From NCBI GenBank assembly GCA_030019105.1, contig JASEGY010000011.1, positions 2,157 through 23,580 of the forward strand: DNA of 21,424 nucleotides, written 5' to 3'. Source of the stretch: a bacterium. Lineage in GTDB: Bacteria; UBA9089; JASEGY01. A program made the position numbers and the translations under genes. Shown in pieces: positions 7,501-12,698 of this stretch (within the stretch, counting starts at the first letter, position 1; each line of letters opens with the position of its first letter). The notes beneath the pieces were generated by a model that worked only from the letters and a program-made list of their open reading frames with translations, was not told where the DNA came from and did not search any database.

Positions 7501-9131
7501 TCAGTTTTATTGTAAGGAGAATAATAGACTTGGCCTTTATTGGCATTATCACTGTAGTCATAAACGTCTTTAGCTATTTGAGAGGAGCTATCCGTTCCCC
7601 AATAGTTGTGCTTAGCATTGATATTAGAAGTGCCATCATTGTAAACAGCATATTTATTCGCATTGTCAGTAAATCCTAAAAAGCTATTACATCCCACACT
7701 ACCTTTACTTCCACCACCCAAATCCGGGCTGGCAGAGTTATAACATTGAACGCCGTTACCACCAACATCGGAGATAATAATATTTTCTATCTTAGGACTT
7801 GCCTTATCAAAGAAAAGTGCAGAGTAGCCAGATCGCCCCGCAAACATAATTTTAGCATAACTCAGCATACTATTTGAACTTAACTCAGTAAATTTGATCT
7901 GGCCCCAGTTGCCGGGGCTACCAGCACTGGAACCATCACCATCAGTATCTCCTCCATAGCGGTCATCCAGTATTGAAGTAAAGATTATATAGTTCTCTGA
8001 TGTCCCATTTGCTGTTAAAACTCCATAGACATATAAATCGTACGTATCTTCTCCAAATTTCAATACCACACCCGGGTTTATAGTCATGGTGTATCCGGAA
8101 GCGATGGCTACATCGCCAAATATCATATACGGGAGACCTGTTATGTTTAAGGTGATACTTGATGAATATGTTCCTGCTACCAAATTTATACCATTTCTCC
8201 TGTTGTTGATTAAGGTAACATTTGTTATAGTTGGATTCGCCCTGGCATCTAAAACTATAGGATGGTATATGGCGCCGGATGTTTGTCCTCCGTACATAAC
8301 ATCGCAATAGTTTAGAACAGTATTGGCATCAATTGTGCTTTCGTTAAATTGAATCCCTCCCCAATCACCAGATAGGCCTATACTTGGCCCATCTGCATTA
8401 CTATCCCCTCCATGTTCATCATCCTTTCTCGATGTAAAAATAATATGATTCCCTGGTGTCCCATTTGCCGTCAAACCTCCATTGATGTATAAATCGCACC
8501 TATCTCCAAATTTCAATACCACGCCTGGAACTATAGTCATGGTATACCCGGAAGCAATGCCTAAATCGCCAAATATCATATACGGAAGACTTGTTATGTC
8601 CAAGGTGATATTTGATGAATATGTTCCTGTTATCAGAACTACACCATTTGTTCTGTTATTAGTTAAGGTAACATTTGTTATCGTTGGATTAGCCATGGCA
8701 TTTAAAACTATAGGGTGGTCTATAGCGTAAGATTCTTGTCCTCCGTACATAATATTGACCCAATTGAGAACACACCAGGAATCAGTGCAGGTGCTGCTGA
8801 ATTGTATCCCTCCCCAAGACCCTGAAGTAGGATTTTCATTAGAAGTAAAGGTAATAGGATTCGACAAAGTCCCATTGGCATACAGACCCCCATTTACATA
8901 AAGATCACAGTTGCTATTAAATTTTATGGTGACTCCAGGTTCAATGGTCAGCTTTACGCTTTCTGCAACAGTAATATCTCCTGTAACAATATAAGGACTG
9001 TTGCTTAACGTCCAGGTAGAGTCTTGTGAAATTGTCCCACTAACATTGGTCGATGCATAAATATTTCCACAAGTCATTAACATAATAAAGAATAACCACA
9101 TAGTAAAATTCGGTATCGATTTATCTCTCAC
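1521..9131 (-). CDS. Giant multidomain secreted surface protein with C-terminal sorting-like domain
   Basis: A 2536-aa exported repeat protein with a hydrophobic signal peptide (about residues 10-26, ending NIYA). Order of parts: right-handed beta-helix repeats with acidic Asp/Gly loops resembling calcium sites (about 30-545); an Ig-like domain (about 547-645); modules 1 and 2 of a ~120-aa Fn3-like repeat; a carboxypeptidase-regulatory-like domain (about 890-972); modules 3 to 6; six 44-47-aa propeller blades (about 1452-1731); modules 7 and 8; five Fn3 domains (about 1972-2440); and a FlgD/T9SS-like C-terminal domain (about 2445-2536) with a PNPF motif and GLYIYVI near the end. The GTG start is chosen because AGGAGG lies six bases upstream; an internal ATG at residue 11 is the alternative. 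It is probably a cell-surface adhesin or binding protein, with no enzyme motif seen. It lies downstream of a PorV-like gene. The ligand is unknown. Confidence 0.85.
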   Translation of the reverse strand: MRDKSIPNFTMWLFFIMLMTCGNIYASTNVSGTISQDSTWTLSNSPYIVTGDITVAESVKLTIEPGVTIKFNSNCDLYVNGGLYANGTLSNPITFTSNENPTSGSWGGIQFSSTCTDSWCVLNWVNIMYGGQESYAIDHPIVLNAMANPTITNVTLTNNRTNGVVLITGTYSSNITLDITSLPYMIFGDLGIASGYTMTIVPGVVLKFGDRCDLYINGGLTANGTPGNHIIFTSRKDDEHGGDSNADGPSIGLSGDWGGIQFNESTIDANTVLNYCDVMYGGQTSGAIYHPIVLDARANPTITNVTLINNRRNGINLVAGTYSSSITLNITGLPYMIFGDVAIASGYTMTINPGVVLKFGEDTYDLYVYGVLTANGTSENYIIFTSILDDRYGGDTDGDGSSAGSPGNWGQIKFTELSSNSMLSYAKIMFAGRSGYSALFFDKASPKIENIIISDVGGNGVQCYNSASPDLGGGSKGSVGCNSFLGFTDNANKYAVYNDGTSNINAKHNYWGTDSSSQIAKDVYDYSDNANKGQVYYSPYNKTDDFISPTVTLLSLNGSEQLEIGFPYDITWAASDNVGVANIAIYYSSNEGSFYYSIDTSETNDGIFTWVVPNTPSANCRVKIVASDAEGNTAEDVSETNFIILPTNAPALSWTEETNYISDGLAPETGGYSASFVYRVKYTDVDNDPPLPDYPRVHILKGGGEISGSPFTMSEVDSGDTNYVDGKVYTHTKTELSFGADYTYYFEAKDIHSVDATGAPTNPTDAPDVANSAPALSWTGETNYTSDGLNPETANVITDFIYRVKYTDINNDQPKSGYPKAHIKKDGVAIAGSPFTMTYVSGDFNTGAIYSYSTRLAPGVDYTYYFEAYDAWNAPATGTPATAIDAPDVTCQIKGYVRDPSGVGVEGVTLTLSGYSSAVSTTTSTGYYEFLGIIPGSDYTITPTYENFLFIPSEKTYSNLNSNQEDQNFTANNFPTLSWTGETNYTSDGLNPETANVITDFIYRVKYTDINNDQPKSGYPKIHIKKDGVEIAESPFIMTYVTGDVTTGAIYSYSATLAPGTAYTYYFEAYDVRNAPATGTPATAIDAPDVINNNPTLSWTGETNYISDALHPESGSPYTIFAYRVKYVDPDNELPKEGYPKLHIKKDGVEIANSPFAMTYANGDFHAGDIYFYSTTLLPGANYTYYFEAYDIWDAPATGTATEPIAAPEVINNNPTLSWTEEENYAADGLNPESGGTSETFAYRIKYTDINNDQPKAGYPKIHIKKGEVEIAGSPFKMTYMSGDFNTGAIYSYSTTLAPGKDYTYYFEVYDVWDALATDTPATAIDAPDVTNNNPTISWTGETNYTSDALHPESGSPFTIFTYRVKYVDPDNDPPKEGYPKLYIKKDGIEIEGSPFTMTYVSGDFNTGAIYLYSTTLTSGVDYTYYLEAYDVWDAPATGEAIIEKDGPELNILAGWSIQTVDSVGAVGWDPSLALDTNGYPHISYHAATNGDLRYARWTGSGWDIQTVDSAGSVGWYPSLALDTNGYPHIGYCDGTNNDLKYAKWTGSGWDIQTVDSEGYAGNYTSLALDTDGHPCISYYDRSNENLKYARWTGSGWDIQTVDSEGDVGRYLSFALDTNSYPHISYYNGDLKYAKWTGSGWDIQTVDSEGNVGRGTSLALDTNGYPHISYYDWDNGDLKYVRWTGAGWDIQTVDSAGDVGRGTSLALDTNGYPHISCYDYTNYDLKYARWANNPTLSWTGEPNYTSDGLHPESGSWSTSFAYRVKYTNTNNDPPKEGYPQVHIKKGGVEITGSPFTIAYVSGDFNTGAIYSYPTTLALSADYTYYFEAYDVWNAPATGTPTDTIDAPDVINNSPSLSWSGEPNYTLDGLSPEIGSPLTPFAYRVKYTDVDNNPPLPDYPKVHILKDGVKINGSPFAMEEVNSKDTNYVDGKLYTYNKIGLSSGTNYTYYFEAKDICSASATGDPTSFQHGPGVFTFASSPSAFDGEVISPSQIKWCWTDNADNEDGYRVYNLEGECVSGDLPADTTCWEETGLSPNTQYTRYASAYNVLGNSDSDFVSIYTLANVPANLVVVGNTPTSITLAWNGDGTRYAIEKAQDINGSPESWGHLTQWADNIDSSIYTDEGASPDTIYWYRVRAYNGDQMITEPGNEISIQTLPNAPTEFSGEAISSSQIKWSWIDNSSVEIGYRIHSDTQEIIAALSSDTTSWTEAGLNPNTQYTRYISAYNNFGDSNFNSVSVYTLANIPSSLHLVSQTPSSVTIGWTGDGTRYAIERALDSNGSPGIWSSIRQWDDIITRITYTDTIDKDKVYWYRVRAYNGDQVITEPGSEVHTDISPPIGKPATPTDDNGDIEPGTVSCLTSTAITFYWEKGEVDDPESGIAGYYLQVGTNPGGSDVFDGYMGNALSKEIANCEVGKIYYARVKAKNNIGSYSDWSGSSGGTQVIPQIYSFPNPFSPGEGTNFKYGLDKGANSVAVKIYNLSGSLIKSMDDLPTTIGIHTKHWDGEDDDGGKIRPGLYIYVIEIDDKVTTKQFLQASE
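3214..3930 (-). repeat. Modules 7 and 8 of the 360-bp intragenic repeat
   Basis: Two consecutive copies of the module that starts with a LSWTGE-like motif and contains YRVKYTD, SPFTM and YTYYFEA. The LSWTGE codons recur at 3914 and 3554, exactly 360 bp apart. Module 8 resembles module 1 in its NYVDGK insertion, so the outermost modules of the array share a subtype. Confidence 0.8.
3938..4777 (-). repeat. Six tandem propeller-blade repeats (141-bp unit)
   Basis: Six near-identical units, each encoding GWDIQTVDS, SLALDTNGYPHISYYD and LKYARWTGS. The shared GTCTGGATATCCCAG-type string recurs at 4057, 4198, 4330, 4471, 4612 and 4753. Spacing is 141 bp throughout except one 132-bp unit (4198 to 4330), which lost three codons. 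Six blades are enough for one six-bladed beta-propeller. High nucleotide identity implies recent expansion or homogenisation. Confidence 0.85.
4790..6214 (-). repeat. Modules 3 to 6 of the 360-bp intragenic repeat
   Basis: Four tandem copies, with the conserved CTGTCCAGGA string at 6191, 5831, 5471 and 5111, so the period is exactly 360 bp (120 codons). Each unit encodes a beta-rich Fn3-like domain with AYRVKYTD, KKDGVEI and DYTYYFEAYD. Confidence 0.85.
6097..6200 (-). repeat. 104-bp segment identical to 6700-6803
   Basis: The start of module 3 is identical over 104 bases to the start of module 2 (6700-6803), an offset of 603 bp. It encodes the LSWTGE motif, the variant ETANVITDF stretch, and YRVKYTDINND. 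Other modules differ here, so this pair arose by recent duplication or gene conversion. Confidence 0.85.
6460..7190 (-). repeat. Modules 1 and 2 of the 360-bp intragenic repeat
   Basis: Two modules with conserved strings at 7166 and 6794 (372 bp apart; module 1 has extra codons encoding NYVDGK). Module 2 is separated from module 3 by the carboxypeptidase-regulatory-like domain at about 6214-6460. Confidence 0.8.
7960..8760 (-). repeat. Long imperfect duplication in the beta-helix region
   Basis: Two closely similar stretches of about 400 bp (about 7960-8310 and 8430-8760) each encode the series PYMIFGD, ASGYTM, PGVVLKFG, ANGT and IIFTS, followed by an acidic Gly-Gly-Asp loop. A more diverged third copy lies at the mature N-terminus. 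This repeated unit forms the beta-helix coils. Confidence 0.65.
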
Positions 9132-9137
9132 CTTTCA

Positions 9138-9143
9138 CCTCCT
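9138..9143 (-). promoter_or_regulatory. Shine-Dalgarno that decides the GTG start of the giant surface gene
   Basis: AGGAGG on the minus strand, six bases before GTG at 9131-9129. It favours the GTG over the in-frame ATG ten codons later, which lacks a comparable site. Confidence 0.7.
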
Positions 9144-9148
9144 GAATT

Positions 9149-9297
9149 GGCATCCTTCAAAAACCAGTTAACACTTTAGAAATAATCTCACGCAAAGGCG
9201 CAAAGACGCAAAGAATAATATAAGCTCTTAGCGACCTTGCGACTTTGCGTGAGATAAAGAAACTGTTAACTACTTTTTGGCTTTTTTGAAGGGTGCC
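9149..9297. repeat. Large imperfect palindrome (MITE/REP-like) with CGCAAAG tandem motifs
   Basis: About 149 bp with matching arms. GGCATCCTTCAAAAA at the left edge pairs with the right edge, GTTAAC recurs in both arms, and TCTCACGCAAAG (9186-9197) is perfectly inverted at 9243-9254. The left core holds three CGCAAAG units in tandem. Repeats with tandem GCGCAAAG heptamers are widely dispersed between genes of environmental bacteria. It fills the gap between the PorV-like gene and the giant surface gene; a transcript across it could fold into a long hairpin. No gene is seen in 9132-9382. Confidence 0.75.
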
Positions 9298-9382
9298 CCT
9301 GAATTCACTAATTTTTATTGATTTTGCTGTTTTGTTATCGCAGTCTAAGTTTCGATTAGCACCTAACTAATTGGCGGAACGC

Positions 9383-10768
9383 TTAATCCTGCCCCTCAAT
9401 ATCTTTAATTACCTGATTTAGGAATTCATATTCCTTTGGTTTTAATTCTAACGATTTTTTATAGGCCTCGATGGCCTCTGTTTTCATCAGCAAGAATTCG
9501 TAAGTCCGGCCTGATTGATACCAAACATCAGCAAATTGGGGAGCTGCTTTAATCGTGTATTTAAACTTAGCCAATGCCTTTTCATATTCACACGCTTCAA
9601 ACAACTTCATCCCTTCCTTGTAGGTTTCATAAGCAGGTGCTACACTAACAGTTACTGTTTCCTTTGAGTAAACATGGTATTTATCTTGAGGTGGCCCCAT
9701 TTGTTTCAGTACTCCTTCTTTATCGTGGACCTCCACAGAATATTCCCCGGGAAGAACCTTTATGGTTATATTCTTCTTCTCAGCAGATTCAATATAAGTC
9801 TCATTGTTAACGATTATTTTGCTTCCTAAAGGAACCTCAGGGATATAGATATCTCCTCTCAGGTCAGAGGTATAGGAAATGGAGACCCGATGGGTATCTC
9901 CCAAAGTGGGGTGATTTTCATAGGCATAATTAATCCCGGTTCCCAACAACTTAACTCCTACCCCTGCCCTGAGGATACTTTCTCCATCATTGTTCTCATA
10001 GCCTCCTCGCAAGCTAAAGAAATCACTCAAATTAAGTTCCCCGGCAAGGTTTAAAACCCCTATAGCAGGGGACATACCTGCGTAAAGATTGAGGCGTCTT
10101 GAGTTCAAACCAATTGCTGTCTTAATTTCTTTCGGGAGATTCTCTTTGCCCCCTTCTTCAAACCCAAGCGATGAATAGATATTATTTAAGAGAACCCCGC
10201 CTGACAATTTATATCTTCCAACTTCCAGGATAGAGGTGTTAAGCAAGCCCGCATCAAGTCCGAATCCGCTTGCTCCTTTATCTGCCTGGAGAATAAGGAA
10301 TTTAGGAGTAATCCCTAAAGAAAAATTGTGCGGCAACTTATAAGGAAAGATAAATTCACAAGTATTCTCTGCGTATGTAGAATCAAGGTCTATAATGCTG
10401 CCTTTCTCATCTGTCTTTATTATTGATTTTGTTCCTAATCTTTTAAAAACCAATCCTTTGGGGAGAAAAGCCGGTAGACTGGAATATAAGACTCCTATCG
10501 AGTCATAATAGAGACCTTCGCAATTAAACAAATTAGTGTGAGAAGCAATTACCCCTAACTGATATAATTCAGAAACAGCAGCAGGATTAGAATACAGGAC
10601 ATCGATATCGTCATAAATGCCTGCAAAGGCACTTCCAAACACAAGAGGCCGCGCGCCAGAAATTACATTAGGGAATGCCCCTGAAAGATTGCTCTCTTTA
10701 GCCTGGGAAGGCAGGGAATTCAAAGCCAAGAGAATAGAGAAAAAGATAACTAAACGGTTTTTATTCAT
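9383..10768 (-). CDS. PorV-like outer-membrane barrel with PEGA-like and TPR C-terminus
   Basis: A 461-aa protein. The signal peptide covers about residues 1-23, with probable cleavage after SQA. Next comes a PorV/PorQ/UPF0164-like beta-barrel (about 28-305), opening with the family hallmark GARPLVFGSAFAGI, DDIDVLYSNPA. The C-terminus is unusual: a PEGA-like beta segment (about 306-378, with GSKIIVNNE and LPGEYSVEV), then about two TPR-like helix pairs (about 379-461, EYEKALAKFKYTIKAAPQF, TEAIEAYKKSLELKP). In Bacteroidetes PorV is an outer-membrane component of the type IX secretion system that handles cargo C-terminal domains. Here it lies immediately upstream of a protein with such a domain, so export or anchoring of that protein is a reasonable inference. 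A minus-strand AGGTGA precedes the ATG. Family placement is fairly sure, role is not. Confidence 0.75.
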   Translation of the reverse strand: MNKNRLVIFFSILLALNSLPSQAKESNLSGAFPNVISGARPLVFGSAFAGIYDDIDVLYSNPAAVSELYQLGVIASHTNLFNCEGLYYDSIGVLYSSLPAFLPKGLVFKRLGTKSIIKTDEKGSIIDLDSTYAENTCEFIFPYKLPHNFSLGITPKFLILQADKGASGFGLDAGLLNTSILEVGRYKLSGGVLLNNIYSSLGFEEGGKENLPKEIKTAIGLNSRRLNLYAGMSPAIGVLNLAGELNLSDFFSLRGGYENNDGESILRAGVGVKLLGTGINYAYENHPTLGDTHRVSISYTSDLRGDIYIPEVPLGSKIIVNNETYIESAEKKNITIKVLPGEYSVEVHDKEGVLKQMGPPQDKYHVYSKETVTVSVAPAYETYKEGMKLFEACEYEKALAKFKYTIKAAPQFADVWYQSGRTYEFLLMKTEAIEAYKKSLELKPKEYEFLNQVIKDIEGQD

Positions 10769-10795
10769 AATCTCACCTTTTACCTGAAATTAAAC

Positions 10796-10844
10796 AGGAC
10801 GCAGATTAACGCTGATTTACAGGATGTAAAAGAAAAGCCTGCGT
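10796..10844. repeat. Short dispersed-type repeat with ACGCAG/CTGCGT inverted ends
   Basis: It contains the direct repeat CGCAGATTAACGCTGATT, a motif often dispersed between genes of environmental bacteria. ACGCAG at 10799-10804 is inverted at 10839-10844. It lies in the 122-bp gap between the thioredoxin-fold gene and the PorV-like gene. A second tiny stem, GCCGA/TCGGC, lies near 10869-10882. Confidence 0.4.
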
Positions 10845-10890
10845 TCTAATTTTCATCATCACTTTGTGCCGACTATTCGGCTTGTGAATC

Positions 10891-12684
10891 TTACCGCTTT
10901 TTTTCAATTCTATCAATTATCTGTCTGAAATGTGCGAGGTCATCGGCGTATTTTTGATTTTCCATGTCACTTAAATGCCATAGTTTTTCCGCTACCTGAT
11001 AGGCATTTCTATTATACTTTAGATTCTCAGGTTCTGATTTTATGAGCTTAAGGAAATATCCATAAGATTTGGCAAAGTATTTCCTTCCCCCTGTTCTTTC
11101 ACCTTCTTTCCAATAAACTCTACCGAGATTATAATATACTTTGTCATCTTTGGGAAGGATTTCTTTTAAAGAGGCTGCTTTTGTCTCCCAATAAGAAGGA
11201 TCATCTTCCAAAAAGAAGACGACCTTTTCCTTCTCTCCTGAATCAAGGGATATATTCCGACTATTTTCGGTTTTAGCCACCTTATACCCTTCCTTCTCAA
11301 TAGAAATCCCTTCATAGAAGCCTGGCGGCAGAGTCAACGTGTATGACCCATCTTCCTCCACGATTTCATGCGTTGGAATACCCAAAGCCGTTATGAATGT
11401 AAACTCTTCCTCGCTGTTTAAAAGAACGAGCTTCTTTTTTTCTCTATCAAAAGCAGAAACGCATATCTGTCCTTGAATCAAGTGCTTGTTGATATCTACT
11501 TCAAGAAGCTTAGTCTCGTTTGGTTTCAATACAAACAAGTCACTTTCCCACCTGCTTTTTTCCTTCCAGATGTAAGAATCTTTTTTAGAATCTTTACTTC
11601 CTTCAACGCAGACCTTAACCTTTTTCTTTGGAGAGAATCTATCACTAAAAAGAGGGCCTTTTGTCTCAGAAAGGATTTTATTCTGATCATCAAGGATCGT
11701 AATCTTTGCCTGAGGCTCTGTCTTCACCTTAAGGGTGGCAAATGAGAGGCTTGTCATAATAATTTCCTTTAGAGACAGGGTGTCTCCGCCAATAGCATAA
11801 TCTTTAATAAACCCGTACTGTATGATGTATCCCAGAGGGCACTTCTTGCCTGGATTGTAGGCCTTGATTATCTCCCCAGTTGGGTCAAGCAATATCGGAA
11901 AAGTCAGGCCTTTGGATTCGACTATTTTCTTTACTTCAGGAGTATATTCAGGGGTAATAAGCAACAAACTCGCGCCGCTATTTTTGATCTTTTGGTAAAA
12001 TGCTTCCAACTCAGGAAGAAATGCCTCTTCTGAGAAGTCCCAGAAATAGAGAAGTACAGGCTGGTCTTTGTAGTCCTTCAAGCTTACCTCTCCTCCATCG
12101 ATTTTAGAAAGTGTAAAGGGTGGCGCGTTAGTTTCTTTTTTAAGGACCCAAATGCCATCTATGGTGGCGTATGAGAGGCTTGCCAGAATGCTTTCCTGTA
12201 GAGATAGGGCATCTCCACCAACAGCATAATCTTTGATAAGACCATGATCGATGATGTATCCAAAAGGAGACCCTTCACCGGGATAGACCTTGATTGTCTC
12301 CTTTTCGGGATCAATCAGTATTGGAAAAGTCAGGTTTTGGGATTTGACTATTTGGTTTATCTCAGGAGTATCTTCAAGGGCAATAAGCAACAAGGTCGCA
12401 TCGCTATTTTTAATCTTCTGGTAAAATGCTTCCAGCTCAGGAAGATATTTCCCAAATAGCTCTTCTGAGAAGTCCCAGAAATAGAGGAGTACAAGTTGGT
12501 CTTGATAGTTCTTCAAACTCACCTCCCCTCCATCGATTTTAGAGAGCGTAAATGATGGCGCTTTGCTTCCCTTTTCAAGGGCACAAATGCCATCTGTGGC
12601 GAAAGTTAGCAGCAATAGTCCAACTATTAACCACATCAGGTGTGATCTTATGTTGCAACCGTCTGATTTGTTTAATCTACTCAT
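10891..12684 (-). CDS. Exported protein with two cysteine-less TlpA-like thioredoxin folds plus PEGA-like/TPR tail
   Basis: A 597-aa protein. I start it at the ATG at 12684, because GGAGG lies eight bases upstream and just past the stop codon of the preceding gene. The longer open frame to 12768 would run deep into that gene. A signal peptide or anchor (MWLIVGLLLLTFATDGICA) is followed by two tandem copies of an AhpC-TSA/TlpA-type fold of about 140 residues. Each has PFTLSKIDGGEVSLK, LLYFWDFSEE, and LTFPILxDP motifs. The usual WCxxC after the second strand is replaced by WDFSEE in both copies, so disulfide chemistry is unlikely. The rest contains a beta-rich carboxypeptidase-regulatory/PEGA-like part and C-terminal helices resembling TPRs. 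It is probably periplasmic and structural or binding. It is likely co-transcribed with the gene ending at 12699. Confidence 0.75.
   Translation of the reverse strand: MSRLNKSDGCNIRSHLMWLIVGLLLLTFATDGICALEKGSKAPSFTLSKIDGGEVSLKNYQDQLVLLYFWDFSEELFGKYLPELEAFYQKIKNSDATLLLIALEDTPEINQIVKSQNLTFPILIDPEKETIKVYPGEGSPFGYIIDHGLIKDYAVGGDALSLQESILASLSYATIDGIWVLKKETNAPPFTLSKIDGGEVSLKDYKDQPVLLYFWDFSEEAFLPELEAFYQKIKNSGASLLLITPEYTPEVKKIVESKGLTFPILLDPTGEIIKAYNPGKKCPLGYIIQYGFIKDYAIGGDTLSLKEIIMTSLSFATLKVKTEPQAKITILDDQNKILSETKGPLFSDRFSPKKKVKVCVEGSKDSKKDSYIWKEKSRWESDLFVLKPNETKLLEVDINKHLIQGQICVSAFDREKKKLVLLNSEEEFTFITALGIPTHEIVEEDGSYTLTLPPGFYEGISIEKEGYKVAKTENSRNISLDSGEKEKVVFFLEDDPSYWETKAASLKEILPKDDKVYYNLGRVYWKEGERTGGRKYFAKSYGYFLKLIKSEPENLKYNRNAYQVAEKLWHLSDMENQKYADDLAHFRQIIDRIEKKR
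11727..12582 (-). repeat. Internal tandem duplication encoding the two thioredoxin folds
   Basis: Two copies (about 12152-12582 and 11727-12151) offset by roughly 435 bp, with long stretches of close nucleotide similarity around the LSKIDGGEVSLK and LPELEAFYQKIKNS codons. Copy 2 lacks three codons after WDFSEE. The duplication looks recent. Confidence 0.75.
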
Positions 12685-12698
12685 TAGTTTAACCTCCA

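Noticed and set aside
7963..8730. Short frames on both strands within the beta-helix region
   Set aside because: They recur because the underlying gene is repetitive; the long frame with signal peptide explains the region.
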